Shown: positions 1-13,041 of the stretch, piece by piece
Layout: each line of letters starts with the position of its first letter
How positions within the stretch are numbered: position 1 is the first letter of the stretch
From: Sphagnum magellanicum
Taxonomy: Eukaryota > Streptophyta > Sphagnopsida > Sphagnales > Sphagnaceae
Direction of reading: 5' to 3'
DNA: 64,000 nt
NCBI GenBank assembly: GCA_021904315.1
Contig: CM038923.1
Location: 19,412,038 to 19,476,037 of the forward strand
The notes under the pieces: generated by a model
Told to the model about the DNA's origin: nothing
Databases searched by the model: none
What the model saw: only the letters and a program-made list of their open reading frames with translations
Made by a program: the position numbers and the translations under genes

Positions 1-2480
1 TATTTTCAATTTTTTTAATGACACATTCATGGTAGTAATTTAAAAAAAAATTGTGCTAAAATTCATAAATAATTTAAATGTGGCAACTAACTACCCTAGG
101 ATAAAAAAAAGTCTAATTATGACCAAATTTTTTTTCATAATTATTTTAAGAAATGACGATTTTTTAATCAAAGGAATAAACAATAAATTATTCCCATAAA
201 TTATTTTTTCTCCTTAACTCAAATCACCAAGAAAAAAAGGTTGTTCATAATGTGTTGATGATCCAAGGTAAAAGATGTAATGTATATAAAAAAAGTTGTG
301 AATTCAAATCCCATAATTCCAATGGATAGTACTTTTTTATTTTTCTCCAATCACATCTCTCATGTGTTTTTGTCTATCCATGAACTCGTATTTTTATTTT
401 GTAACCCTCCCTTCCATTAAAAAACCAAAAGACTTATAACATATGATTAGACAATAGAATTTTAGTTTGAATGGGCTTCTAGGATGCCTTGGGCACAAAA
501 CATTTTCATTGGATATGAAATCTTGCGTGTTGTGAAGTGCAAAGTGTGTTCTACCGTCAAAACTTGGAAGCCATAAGCTATTGTTGCTAACTTTTTAACT
601 AAATTTTGTTTTAAAGCATGAGGGGAAATATAAATTAAGAAGGATTTGCCCTAGTATAAGGTGAAAAAAAAAATATTACACCAAATATTGTTGGCACAAA
701 TAGAATTTAACCCAATACAAAGTTCAATAGCATGTTTACTATAATAAAATAGGTCAATGACAACACTTGAATTAAGAAAATGAAAAAAAGAGTTCAATTT
801 TTCACCATTTTCACATTTTGAAAGTTGGGCATCATGTCCTTGTGTATGAAAATACAAAATCCATAAATGCATTGGTGCCATACATTGAAACTTTATGGCA
901 AATATAATGATATCATCTTTATGTGTTCCTCTTTGAATGTAACTCACATAAACATCAAATTTTAAATGTGTGATTGATCCTAGCCCAAAACATGTAAGTT
1001 TCATTTTTTTGTGTTATGCTAATTATGTGACAATTTGGATCATCCAAAGTACATTGTGTAAGAAGGGACTTTCACAAGTCTTGACCCATCTTAAGCTACA
1101 TACTTTCCCTTCTTATGCATCATGATATTTGTATGTATATAGGCTCATAATAACCCTTGTCCCATGTTTTAAAATGGGCAAAACCCATGGGTGGGGGACA
1201 CTCTTGACATGCAAGGTCAAACTCAACTAACAGTTCATGTTACACCCTTTATTTTGAAAATGTCCCTATAACACGATGTAATTAAACTATTACCTATGTA
1301 ATTACTTCATGGTTAAGTTTGGTGATTTACTTGTTAGTTGAATTTCATAATTTAATTATGATTTGGTTATAGTTTTAATTGATGTGCTTGACTCACACAT
1401 GATAATTCATGTGAAAAGTCGTGTGAAAAGTTTTTTGCACATTAATGTGCATTAATTCACATATAATAATTCATGTGGAAAGTTTTTTCCACATTAATGT
1501 GCATGTTGATTCACATGAAGAACCATGTGATGTGTAGACTTTAGGAAATTTCTTATTTAGTTTCTTTTTGGTTAGTACATAAATGAGTGTTTACAACCTT
1601 TGAAAACACCTTCACTTGAGGAAAACAAGTTGTTGTATGAAGTGCAAAGCTTCATGAAATAGAATTGTGAAAGGGATTAAGATTTTAGTCTTGAATAATT
1701 TTGGCATAATTTATGTGTGTGTGAAATCCATGTTAGGAAAATGGTGTGGCATATTAATTATACATATAAAATAAAAAGGTAAGAGAATATTTATGCAAAC
1801 AAAAACATAAAGTTCTATAGTTATGTAATAAACATACATAGTTTCGATCCTAAATTCGCTTGTGATTTGCACCTTTGCCACCCCACCTAGAGGACTTACC
1901 CTACACAAACAACTTGTGTTTATATGAATATGGGTTCCACTTATTTTTCATTTTTATGGAATATCATTTGCTTAATTAAATTGCCAAGTTGATTTTAATT
2001 TAATTTTTTGCCAAGTTCACATCCATTTCATGAGCTCACCAAGTTCATAAGTCCACATCACCAAATTGTTGATTGCACATTGCCAATTTGCTAACTCCAT
2101 ATTGTTTATAAATTACATGGCCAATTCACCAAATTTAGCAGACCACTTGAAAGGCTCTTCAAATTACCTTACAGGCTACCCAATGCCTGAAATCCATTTG
2201 TTTGCTACCAAACATTCTACACCAAAAGTGAATACTACCCAATTTTCACCAATTCCCAAATTTTAGAAGAGGGCTCAACCCTTTGTCTTTTTTTTCGTTC
2301 TATTTATGGTGGATTTCATAGTTTTTAAAAACTTAGGAAGAACTTTTCAAATAACCTTTAAAATGTTTTTGGAATGGCATTTTGAGAGGAATTTGAAAAG
2401 TTTGAAACTCCAATTTTGTGCTTGTGGTCAATCTTTATAATCAATGTGGAATTTAAGCCGCTTTGAATGAGATTTAAGAC
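1..2480. other. AT-rich stretch without a recognisable gene
   Basis: Very AT-rich DNA with homopolymer runs. The open frames on both strands are short (under 120 codons), low in complexity and match no family I recognise. The only internal structure seen is the short tandem repeat near 1.4 kb, listed separately. Confidence 0.6.
1395..1530. repeat. Short tandem repeat of about 55-62 bp, two and a bit copies
   Basis: A unit running from a 'cacat' start through 'aattcatgtg', an 'aagtttttt' run and 'cacattaatgtgcat' occurs twice in a row and begins a third time. The copies differ by small indels. The unit is rich in short palindromes such as 'cacattaatgtg'. Confidence 0.55.
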
Positions 2481-2489
2481 CATGAAATT

Positions 2490-2790
2490 CATGAATGATA
2501 TTTCATAAATGTTCATTTAGAATATGGAATACAATCTGTTTGGTTTTGAAAAGTTCATTTTAGTTGTGTCACAAGTCCACTTCACCAAATCACCAAACCA
2601 AATTGATTTTATTATCAAATCACAAAGTCCAATTGTGAAGTGTATGTTGCCAAATCCACCAATCTCGATAGTTCATTTTATATGATTCTGTGATATTATT
2701 GGGTCATTGGGTATTTAGTCCAATTTCCAAATAATTAATGAGCTTTTTACATGATCATGCACCATGTTTCATCTCTACAAGACAAAATAA
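2490..2790 (+). repeat. Direct duplication, unit A, copy 1
   Basis: About 300 bp here align without rearrangement to 14955-15270: both share 'atatggaatacaatctg', then 'tcacaagtccact', 'ccaaatcaccaa', 'atgttgccaaatcc' and 'atgattctgtga' in the same order and spacing. Together with unit B (5930-6400 and 15990-16455) it marks a larger same-orientation segmental duplication in which the interval between the two units is about 2.4 kb longer in this copy. No coding potential is seen. Confidence 0.7.
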
Positions 2791-5700
2791 CAAATCACGG
2801 TTGGGCAAATATTCAAACTTTGTTTTTGTGTTTGGAATGAATACTTCTTTGTGGGGGGAGTTCCAAAGTTTCAAATTTTTTTATGATGGGCCAATCATGG
2901 AAACCCATTGCAAAAAAATAAATCTGAACTTGGAAAGTACCCCCAAATAATTAACATGGATCACATTACATTAATTCATAAAGTTCATCCAAGAAATATC
3001 ATCTATGATTTTATTTTATCCATGAAGTGTAGTTCATTGACCTTTTTATGTTTTGCATGAAAGCTTGGTCAATTTTTTTTGGGGTGGATTTGATAGCTTT
3101 TTTATTTTTCATCATTCCTATGTTCATAAGACTAACTTGCCCAACATTATTCTTGGTTACAAATTTTAATAGGTATATAAAAAGTTATAACATATTTACC
3201 TACACACCTCCATTTGATGTTTTGCACCATTAATTTCAAGACATCCATATATATAGATAGGTGAAATAAATAAATATTTCTTGTATTATGCAACTCTTCT
3301 AATGTTTGCATTAACTTTTTTTTTTAATTCAACTTTTTCTATAGATATCAACAATCTTGTGCCCTACAAATTTGGTATCCTAACAACACAATTCCTTTAC
3401 CAAGTGTTAGGAATAGATGTTAAAGATATGCGTAAAGTGGAAGCTAGTTGGGCACCACTCTTGCCACCTCTTTTTTATCTTTTTCCTTAAGTTGTGTTAT
3501 TTGGATGGTGTCCAAATAAAGGGACCAAAATGGGGGAAACTTAGTATAGGATCCCCAAACTAGGCACAACAATTGTTTTTTTTGGTCAACTACAAGTTGC
3601 CCACCTATGGGGGCTAGAGGGTATGGGGGCCATAGGCCACATGGCTATGTGGATAGTAGTTATATGGCTATTGGCCATGGGTATTGGTAATTGGCAATTG
3701 ATTATGGGTATTGGGTATTGGTTATTGACAAGTGACTATAGGTATTGGTTGGTTATTGGTTATGGGTACATGGCTATGGTTATTGACTATATGGATAGGG
3801 TTAGTCTAGCATTTTACGGTTTGGGGTTAGGACAAGTTTTATGCAAGTTTGAATGTTTGGTTTTTTAGGTTTTAGGGTTGTGTTTTAAACATTTAGGGTT
3901 TAGGGTTAAGGTCTTTAAATATGGTCTGATTTTTAAGGTTTTGAAAATTTGAAACTTAACATGTTTTATGCTTGTGTAGAATATTGGAGTTAAAAATGAA
4001 AATTAAAAGACATAACCATAGACTAAAAATAAAGATGAAAAATGTTGTTTTCATCTCATGTTTTTGTGTATGTAAAACAAGGAAATAAAAAATCAATGCC
4101 AAAAGGTTCGAACCAGATTTAGGTTAGAACTTGTAGATTTAGATTCTCATGGCAAGTAATAAAGAATAGATAATTTTAATATATCTAGTCTTATTTTCAT
4201 TTAAGCACTTGAAAGATGTTTTCTTCAACCTCTTAAAGCAATGATGGTTTTACTTTTACTTCAAGTGATGTAGAGATCCTTAAAGATGTAGATCAAAATA
4301 TCTCATGATCTTCCAAATGATGTCAAGAATGGCTTATAATTCCAATGATTTTTTACTCCACATGAGATGGAGGAAGGGATGGGACAATCCATGGACCTTG
4401 TTGTGATGTTTGGGACATATTGATTACAATGTGAACTCAACACAAGGATTATTCAAGAGTTTAACAAATTTTGTGTTCTAAAAGTTCAATGAATGAGCTT
4501 CTCTTATGATCTTCTAGCATAAGAACCCACATCAGATTCATAGGTAAAAATCTTATTTCATATGTATTTTTAGTTATAAATGAGGTTTGATTTTCAAGTT
4601 TAGGGTTGGGGTCTTAATTTTGTTTTATACGCTTTAGGGTTACCCTTTAGGTTTTCAAGTTTTTATTTTAAGCTTTCAAGTTGATATTAAATGGTTAAAA
4701 GTTCTAATTAAAGTTTAGGGTCTAATTTTCAAGGTTTCACATTAGGGTTTAATATTTCAAGTTTAAAATGAAAGTTTAGTGATTTAAAATTACGGTTAGA
4801 GTTATTTGAATTATTGTTTACATGGTTGTATTCAAAACCAAAATGTTAATTGTTGAAATGATTTAACAAACAAGGTTTCAAATTGTGAACATTGTTTGAA
4901 AGACTCATTAAGAAATCCTTCAACTACAATAATTGTGCAACAATAGAAGATGTTATGATATTTTAGAATGTTTAAAGCATCTCATTCAAGGATTCACCAC
5001 AATCTTATGCCAACCTTTGTATATTTGACAAAAACACCTCATTATTGATGGCCCAATCCATAAACAATTTTCTTATAAATGTTCAATAATGAATGCATTC
5101 TTTTTTTAAAATGTTACAAATGTGTTATTACAAAGCTCAAAATTGGAATTGTTGCACAAACTATTCTTCAAAACACCATGGGTTGTTTCATGCTGTAAAT
5201 CCATAAATCCATGGCACTCATTCCAAAATTGTTGGTTCCAATGTCATCCATTTCCAATGCACTTTCTCCTCAATGTTGCAAACCTCTTTCACGTCTTTCT
5301 TTCCTATACACCTTCATCTTCTCCCTTTACAACTATTTTGGTGTTTCTTGAGTTAATTAAAAAAATAAAAAATCCCTAAGCTCATGCAAGCATGAAGCAC
5401 TTGAGTTTATGTAAGACACATACTTCATTTGGGTTTGCATGGGTAGAAAATTTGACATAAACTTAATTCATGCCAAGTTGAGGATGATTTCTATAGTTTG
5501 AGCCATGTTCGCCTTAAGAGTAGATTTTTGATGTAATACTTCATCCCATCATGTGAACCGAGCAAACATAGACTTCGGTCATTATCCTTGACCAATGTAT
5601 GGACAACTTTATTATTGGTTTTCAAGTTTTTTAGGTTGTGCTCCATAATGAAATCAAGGCAAATTTGGACAAAAGATGGTGCATGAGATTCAACCTTTTT

Positions 5701-5930
5701 GGTCCCCAAGAATCTATTTGGTTCATTGGGAACATGATGAGGAACAACATTGAAAATGTAATGAACCAAAAAAGCTCCAATTGATTTTATATATATCTTT
5801 TTTTTTTCATACTATTGTCAATTTGGGGGAATTGTGAGGGGTAGTATATCAAACCTAGGTGCCAATGTGCTACATTATGGAACATTTTTGGACATGGTGC
5901 ACCCTAGAAATGGGCATTGCAACCCTAGGT
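2790..5930. other. Gene-free interval with low-complexity stretches
   Basis: No gene is recognised. Positions 3620-3790 are a degenerate run of 'attggtat/tatgggta'-like words. Positions 3888-3915 contain two adjacent TTTAGGG words, the plant telomere unit, too few to call an interstitial telomere array. Similar 'tttagggtt' words are scattered to about 4800. Confidence 0.5.
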
Positions 5931-6400
5931 ATTACAAAAAATTTAAGGCATGGGAACAATGAACCAATTTCATCCACCATCTTCTGTCCAAGTAACTTCC
6001 CAACCTCATCATCATTTTGCCCTAGCCACAAATTTTCTTTTTTTTTAACTAGAGAAAATAATTTCCACATCCGCAGATTTCTGTAACAAAATAAAAGCCA
6101 TCATTCATCAGATTTCAAAAGAACAAAAATAAATCAGCATATCTCTACAACAGGTTCCAGAAGGGGTGCAAAAATTATAAAAAATTGTTTTTTTGCTTTA
6201 ATACCTGGTCCATAGCCAGATTTGGCTAAATCTTCTTGTGGATGATGGCCAGTTCGGCTACACCACACACTTGAAAAAAGAAAACCCCGGTGCTCCTGGC
6301 TCCATGAATTTTGGGCCATTGCAAGCGGATTGACGACTGGAATTGTTCCACCAAGAAATGCACAAGCTGTGGTGGTGCAAGAGAGAGAAATTCCTAGGGA
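5930..6400 (+). repeat. Direct duplication, unit B, copy 1
   Basis: Aligns to 15990-16455: shared words in order include 'aaggcatgggaacaa', 'catcttctgtccaagtaa', 'aataatttccacat', 'cctggtccatagccagat' and 'caagaaatgcacaagctgt' (one difference). The other copy lies directly upstream of the PPR pseudogene at 16.6 kb, so this copy may be an orphaned upstream region of a PPR gene of that family. No PPR coding sequence follows it here. Confidence 0.75.
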
Positions 6401-8391
6401 AAGGATGTATCATTGACATTATGAGCACCTAGGAAAAGGTCGTTTGTCAGGCAACTCGAGCGAGACACATTTCATGGAGCAGAAATTTCCCAAGGAGTAA
6501 CCTTGTAAAAGTGGTCCCATTATCCACCTTAGAGGACTGAACTGAACAGAGATGAATGTGGGGAAAGCATGGGTCCTTTTTTCTTTTTCATTTACATTAG
6601 TTAGTGCATCTACAATTATGAACCAATCATGCAAATTAATGCCAAGATTTGGCCCTAATTGGAGATGATTCTAAAATATGTTTTCTTAACTAGAACATGC
6701 AACTCATCTGTGCCCATTCCGCTACTCATATCTCTTGCAAGAGTTTGTTAGTTTGCTCTAGAGGATGTATTCAATAGAATACGACACTATTGAAGATCTT
6801 TCTAATGAGCTAGTTTAAATTTCAGCTGCAAACTAATGTACAGCCAAACCACCATGCCAATTATACTATCCAACATAATGAAACCAAAGAAGAAGACCTT
6901 TAACATAAGTCATTCCTAAGCAACTTGGAGTGAAGATTACAGTAGACCTAGAGCTTTTTGAGGTGCTTGAACCACCCAAACAAAAGACTAGAGTTCTCAA
7001 GTGGCATCTATGAAATGAGCTTTTGGACAAACAAATGACAGAGAGACATGTGATTTAGCACTAGAAATAATTTATTGTGCACATCCTATTCTGTCTTGCA
7101 AAGAGGCCTAGCTGCTGGAACTTCTGGGGCCAATGCACAGTGCTCCAATTCCTTTCCTCTATCCTTCATGCCAAGATTATTTCAGCTGTTGAATTCTGCT
7201 TCTTCTTGGCAGAAAGGGGTAATGGAGCTCTTCACAGACATGGCCATATGTCTTAGGGTCCTTAGTTCGCCACAATGATGGACAGGCATTGCTTGCATGA
7301 AACAGAATTGTGGATCATGAGACTTGATTGCTGATATATTTTTTCTCAAGTTACAAGAATGGGTACCCAAAATGTTTACAGAAATGATATATAGAGAAGA
7401 TGAATTCATGACTTTCAGCCAAAAGGATGTATTATAGCTAAAAGTTCAAGAACAAATTTGTTGTTAAGTTGTGGAACCTTTAATTGCCATTTCTAGCAAG
7501 CATCAATTGTCTGATGAAACTCTAGAACACATCTGCTTTCCATCTTTGCAATGTGCTTGCCAGCTCCCCTTTTTGCAACTTTGAGCTTTTAAATCTCATG
7601 CTTGATATTTTCACAGAAGATGAAAAAGCTTCAATCCTTTATATCAAGCCTGTAAGAATATGTGGGAATTTCTTGCATGCACAGCATATTTCCATAGCTT
7701 TCTTCATTACAAAGGAAATCTTGTAATTCTTTCACAAGAGGTTTCAACTCCTTGACATTGATATTCATCCTGCTACAAAAACTGGATGCAACATTTTCAT
7801 ATGAATGGCACAGTGCTAGTGGTAAGAGGGAGTCAGGACACCAACATTGGTTCAACAATGTGCCAATGCTGCATAATATGACAATTAGGAGGGCAAGCTT
7901 CAAAACTGGTGGGCAATTCTTCCAAGTCATGTAGTATTGGGGAAGAGGCAAAAATGGGGCAAGGAACCTTGTGTTAAATCACTATGTCCATACTATAGTT
8001 GACAAGAAACCAAACCATTTGGTACAATTGGTCATAGGCATAGTCTTGCAGACCAACATCACATGCATATAGTCATGCATACCTTCATCACTACCACATC
8101 CATCAAAGGTGGTAAATACTTGTGCAAATAAAGGCTAGAAAAGTAATGACAGAGAAGGACATTGCAATTCTTGTGACAAAAATTCAATGTAAGGTGTGGT
8201 GACTCTTCTGTCACCTCTTTCTTTTGTTGTCATTTTTGCAACCTTTTGGAGTCCTTGAAGTGGTGAATGTACATCTCCACTGTTCCCTTTCAAAGATCTA
8301 GCCTCAATGTTGTATTGATTTTTTCCCCCGCAACATTGTACAAGACCAAATCACTCCAGCAGCTCTCTCATTTTAGAGCACACAACAGCAA
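6400..8391. other. Interval downstream of the pseudo-hydrolase gene, no recognised gene
   Basis: Less AT-rich than the flank to the left. A minus-strand frame of 106 codons (7631-7951) and a few shorter frames are open, but none shows a domain or splice pattern I can defend. Part of it may be the 3' untranslated region of the gene ending at 8392. Confidence 0.4.
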
Positions 8392-11300
8392 TTACTGAGT
8401 GCTAGAGGAAGCTCCATCAGAGCCACGACCGCTGGGATCCACACTTAGCTCCATCAATGCATTCTTTGGGTTGCCTTTCCAAAGTGTGTCTGTTCCAAAC
8501 TCTTGGAGTGTTCCAATGTTTGACATCTTGTGGTTGATGTAGAGTGTCACCTTGTATGTCTGCAACATTTTGTTACAGTTACACAGGAGCTTTTGTTTGC
8601 CTCGTCCCCATGTCTTAGGATTTGGAGACCATTGGGACTGGGCAACACAAACCAACTCACATACATGCCTTTCCACTCGGAACTCGTATTCGCATGCTTC
8701 ATCTTGACTCAACAAGCCCCAAACACCTTTGAAACATGGATAAACTGTACAGCGCATGCCATGATACTTCGCCTGATCAGATCCATCAGGGAACATGTTT
8801 GTTGGAAGCTCCGGCTGAAAATTGAAATCATACCTTAAAATTGGTGTTGGACCTCCAAGATCATGACACTCTGGTTGAAATCCAGTGCCACTTATGAACT
8901 CAGATGGTGTTTCTGTCACCCTTTGGTTTGACTGCAAAGTTGATGCTAAAGGTTTGGTAAAAGAAGCTGATGCAGAAGCAAAGCCATGGAATCCACCAGT
9001 CACTCCGAATGTGGCTTGAGAAGAAGTGGCTTGTGTCTGCTCCATGAAGGTGTCCTTCAAATCTTGCATTCCTACTAAACTGCTTTCATAAAGTGTTGCA
9101 GCATCACATCCCAAACATTGGAGCGATACATGTAGATGGTTTTGACACCAACCAAAACGTTTTGAGCAATGGTTTACTTGGTCCAGTGAAGTTGTGTTCA
9201 TGCCACAGCTCACATTAATTTTGGACTCTATTGTGTTTGATTGCTGCTTTTCTGTTTTTTTAAACAAAAATGTTAAAATTGGGGTTGTGTAGCTTTTCTT
9301 TAGCTGTTCAGGTATAGGGTCTATGTCACTATCCTCTAGCTGTTCAGGTACAGGGTTCCTATTCCAGACCCCATGTTGATAACCTGTATGAACTGTCACA
9401 AGAACATCCCGTTGGTTATTTTGCTGTATTTCTTTTCCCTTTGCTCCTTGACCTTTGCGATTGTCATCGTCCTCCCCGCCATCACCACCCTGATCCTTGT
9501 CTCCTTCACTAGGAGTATCTGTACCTCCAAGATGACTACCCCCCTCTCCACTAGTATCTCTTGTGCCACTGCCAAGCCCCCTCGTGATTTGCAACCTTGA
9601 TAAGTAATCCCACAAGTTAAATCCCAAGATTCCTGTGCTAGGGTCATTGACACTTTTAGCATGGACCTGCCCAATATCAGACTGATTCTCTTCTATCATT
9701 GTAGTTGTTACACCTCTGACTACTTGGTTGTATACCTTTCCAACATCCACATTTTCCAGGAACTTTTGTATCATGAAAAACATTGCAACTTGTGACAATG
9801 CATTTACATGTGAACCTTGTGGCTTTTCATGATCAGGTGGAGAGATTACCACCTTCTCCATGAAAATTGGGTTTTCAAACAAACTTTCCCCAAGGAACAC
9901 TTCTCCCCATAATCTGGTCCACTCCAATTCAGTGATACCCTCTACAACTATCACATTTTGGCGAGTCAAGGAAACTGTTGCAAAATCAAGTCCCACCCCC
10001 ACAATTTGGGCCATGCTTTTGGCATTTCCAAAGAGAAACTGTATCTTGCCTTCAAGTATCTTCGCAGTAACAATTAGTTTTCCCCCATGTAGAACTTGTG
10101 CCATGTGTGCCATCAATTGCTCCTGTACATCTTCTTGTGGCAGATTTTCTCCAGGTCGCATGTTACAAGCCAATTGTTGAAGCTGCTTGACACTCATAAT
10201 ACTTTGTTCCCTGATGCTAGGAAAGTGAATGGGGACAGTATCATTACCATCTCTACGAAAGGCTTCACTGTCTGAATAGTAACTCTCTCTTTCCCTCTCT
10301 CTTTCCCTCGTCTCTCTTTCGCTCTCTCTTTCCCTCTCTCTTTCCCTCTCTCTCTGCATTTTCTCATTCACAACATCGTCACTCAATGGGGAAATTCCAT
10401 GCACAACATCATTTAGACTGCTCTCAACTTTATGTTGCATAGCAGATTCCTTCATTTTAGGAACCATATGCCATTCATCACTTTCACAGAACCTTGCAAC
10501 AGTGAACTTCAAAATAGCAAGCTTTCTTTCATTCTCAAGCTGTTCACCATCATCAGACTTTTTCGCAACCATGTGCTGCTCAACATCTACACCCACTGTC
10601 GCAAGCATACGTTGGACAATCAAGATCTTGGCCCCTTCAATTCCATTGCGTCGCAAGTATGTGAACTCATTCTCAAACATAGAGTCAGAGTAATTTGAAA
10701 TATCACATGCCGTAGTAATGTTGTCCAACTTTTGTTGAAGGTGTTCTAATATTGCGCGTATAGCCTCAATTGGTACTGAAGCAAGACAAACCAACTTATT
10801 ACCACTTTTGAAATTTCATGTAAACTCTCAAACAACAAAAATTTGTAGATTTAGATTTGTAGCATACATGGATCTTGTTTTACCACAAAAACGAGGTGTT
10901 TGCAATTAGTATTTTCTCCTATACATTAGACAATTAAATGACAGTTAGCCAAAAAAATTATATTGTTTGAAAATGATTTCATCATGTGCTTACAAGGTGT
11001 CAAGCCTTCCTAATTTGAGCAACACTGAGAGTGAAAGTGCCCATTTGTTAGCCTAGGGTTCAAAAGGTCCACATTCCCACTTTTTGACACTAGATAGTTT
11101 TCCAAACATCATGACCATTCTTATAGTTAGACTTGGCATTTGGGGCAACATCACCTTTTTTTGTATGTTGAATTTAGACCACACTTCTCATGTCCAGAGG
11201 CTACAAGACCTGAAGTACTAGCTTTAATTTAACGTTTCTACCAATTTTATTCAGGCTAGAGGTGACCCAATGACGAAAAACATATAGCAACTACAAACAA

Positions 11301-12662
11301 AGAAATGTGATTGATAACGAGATTGTGGGTGCCTCTTCTGTACAGAAACCCTGTCTGCAAGAGGAAATTTGTTGAGCAAACCAATGCTTTTATTGAACTT
11401 GTAGAAGATAGTAGGAAGTTATTGTAGGTGAGAACAAGTGGTACTAGAGCACTTACCACCAATCGACATGATTCCAGAAGCAGATTGTAGCCTCCACTCT
11501 GTTTGCTTTCAGGTTTCCACCGGGCTTGAGGGACAGGGTCTGGCCACATGTCCTCCTCTTTAATCCATTGCCGTGGATCCATTCCCACCACCTATGCATA
11601 ACTCAAGTTCATCAAAATTATCCACAGGTAGAACCATGCACGTAGATGTTGTGGTCCATATAGGAATGAGAATATCAGAGACATATTAGACCACAAGAGC
11701 TTTCCGAATTGTTGTAAGTGCTGTATATACGTACATCTCGTGTGAGGTTCTTTCCGTAGATGGCAGGATTAATGAGTATGCTCCCTTGCGTAATGAAAAC
11801 AGCATAGTTCAGACGGAAACTGAAGGTCCAAACTCTAACACGTTCGATGTGCTCCGACTTCCCCCCGAAAAACTTTTCAATTTTATACCTCTTGAATTCG
11901 TCTCCATATAAGGTAACACCTCTCACATTCCTCACAAATGCCCCTGCCTCTGTGGGGCTGGTCAACACCTCTTCCGTGGCCTTCAGAAACAAGTTATCTA
12001 GCACTAGTGTTCCAAAGCCACGGCCTACCAGCACAAGAGGCTGATGATTCTTGCATAGATCCCATTCGTCCCTGCACAGACACACATCAATGTCCCGGCC
12101 AAAGGACATATGGCCTTAGAATCTAAATTTGTGATCCATTTCATCATTGCTGCTTGATGTACTTGACAAACCAATTGTTTTCCAGTCATCCAGTAATCCA
12201 AAGGGAATCCAATCAGACAGAATGCCCGATCTAAATTCTCTACGTCGTGACAGATGCATACCTGATGACAAGAGCTTTGAAGAGGTCATCGACGACATCA
12301 GCGACACGAGATTGACCAATATTATACGACACGAACAGCACCCGGACGTCAAAGCCTAAGTCAGCGGGTAGCCACTTCTCTGGCCAACACACATCGGGGT
12401 GGCTGCGCTGGGTCCACGCACTCTTCCATTCGTCCGGATCTCGAGGGTAGCTGTGGAAAAACAGAATGTTCATTTCTGTTTTCCGCATGTCTCCAGGAGG
12501 CGGCCATAGCTGATGAACTGCGGTCTGCATTCATGAACATGACTTGTTAATACAAGAAGATCGAAAGTCCAGGAATTTGCTAATAGCGAGCTCATAACAT
12601 AGATCGTGTACAACAAATTCAATCCTGTATCAAGAGTTTATGTAAGTACTCACTACCTGCAT
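8392..12662 (-). CDS. Pseudo-alpha/beta-hydrolase (SERAC1-like) fused to a large unknown C-terminal region
   Basis: Five coding exons give one frame of about 1047 residues: 12662-12657, 12524-12262, 12071-11735, 11591-11457 and 10794-8392. All junctions have GT donors and AG acceptors; the last acceptor has a weak pyrimidine tract. Exons 2-4 (residues 3-247) match the hydrolase module of the gene at 31.6-35.9 kb (VHQLWPPPGD, CWPEKWLP, FVRNVRG), with identical intron phases 0, 2, 0, 0. The nucleophile elbow GHSFGG is GRGFGT here (residues 106-111) and the DANHMDVCKP catalytic-histidine block is absent, so the module should be non-catalytic. Residues 248-1047 form one long exon: an Arg-Glu repeat (about 394-417), an Asp/Gly-rich linker (about 655-700) and a Cys- and strand-rich C-terminus. 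I do not recognise this region. The ATG sits in a six-base first exon, modelled on the related gene. A binding or scaffold role is only a guess. Confidence 0.75.
10282..10355 (-). repeat. Coding GA/CT microsatellite
   Basis: An imperfect CT-rich run on the plus strand that reads on the minus strand as about 24 residues of alternating Arg and Glu inside the long last exon of the pseudo-hydrolase gene. It keeps frame. Such tracts change length easily, so length polymorphism is expected here. Confidence 0.85.
10795..11456. other. Large intron of the pseudo-hydrolase gene
   Basis: About 660 bp between the small fourth exon and the long last exon. A good donor (GTAAGT) follows 11457; the acceptor next to 10794 is weak. 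A second, better-looking acceptor lies about 20 bp further into the exon but would break the frame. No other gene is seen inside. Confidence 0.55.
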
Positions 12663-12667
12663 GATTA

Positions 12668-12925
12668 GCAGCTATGCAGATCGCAGATGTAGACAGCAAG
12701 CTCACGGCAAGCAAAGTATTCCAAACTCTTCCAATGATCTGATTTCACGATGGCGCAGCCCACAAAATCGTCGGTGCTCTTCAACAGATGATGGAATCGC
12801 TTCCTACCGACATGTTGAGCAGCTCTACAGATCGTAGTTGATGTAGGAAGCAAAATCGCACGCAAGAAAGCTGCGTAGTATTCGATCCTCTTCCAGTGAT
12901 CTGATCTCGCAATGGCAGGCTACAC
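12668..12925. repeat. Tandem duplication of about 150 bp in the 5' flank of the pseudo-hydrolase gene
   Basis: Two diverged copies start at about 12668 and 12819. Each carries 'agcagct', a 'cagatcg' block, a 'gcaag' block and 'cttccaatgatctgat' or its variant 'cttccagtgatctgat'. The first copy abuts the proposed start exon, so the duplication probably sits in the promoter or 5' leader. Confidence 0.6.
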
Positions 12926-13041
12926 AATTCTGTTGCGCGTGGCTGAATCTCAGAGGCAAGCCAAGAGAGCTGCAGAAACGTGTAGGAAAGTATGTAACAC
13001 TGGGGTTCGCAGAGAAGTGGCGAAGTTCTTCTCCTCACCTG

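Noticed and set aside
3888-3915. Interstitial telomere
   Set aside because: Only two TTTAGGG words are adjacent; such short matches are expected in AT-rich DNA.
7631-7951. A 106-codon minus-strand gene after the pseudo-hydrolase gene, with a block that loosely recalls RPW8-type helices
   Set aside because: The resemblance rests on a few residues (KELKPLVKELQ) and there is no supporting splice structure.
8392-10794. The 800-residue region as a transposon-derived protein
   Set aside because: No transposase, polymerase or capsid motif is visible and it splices in phase onto the hydrolase exons; kept as host coding sequence of unknown family.
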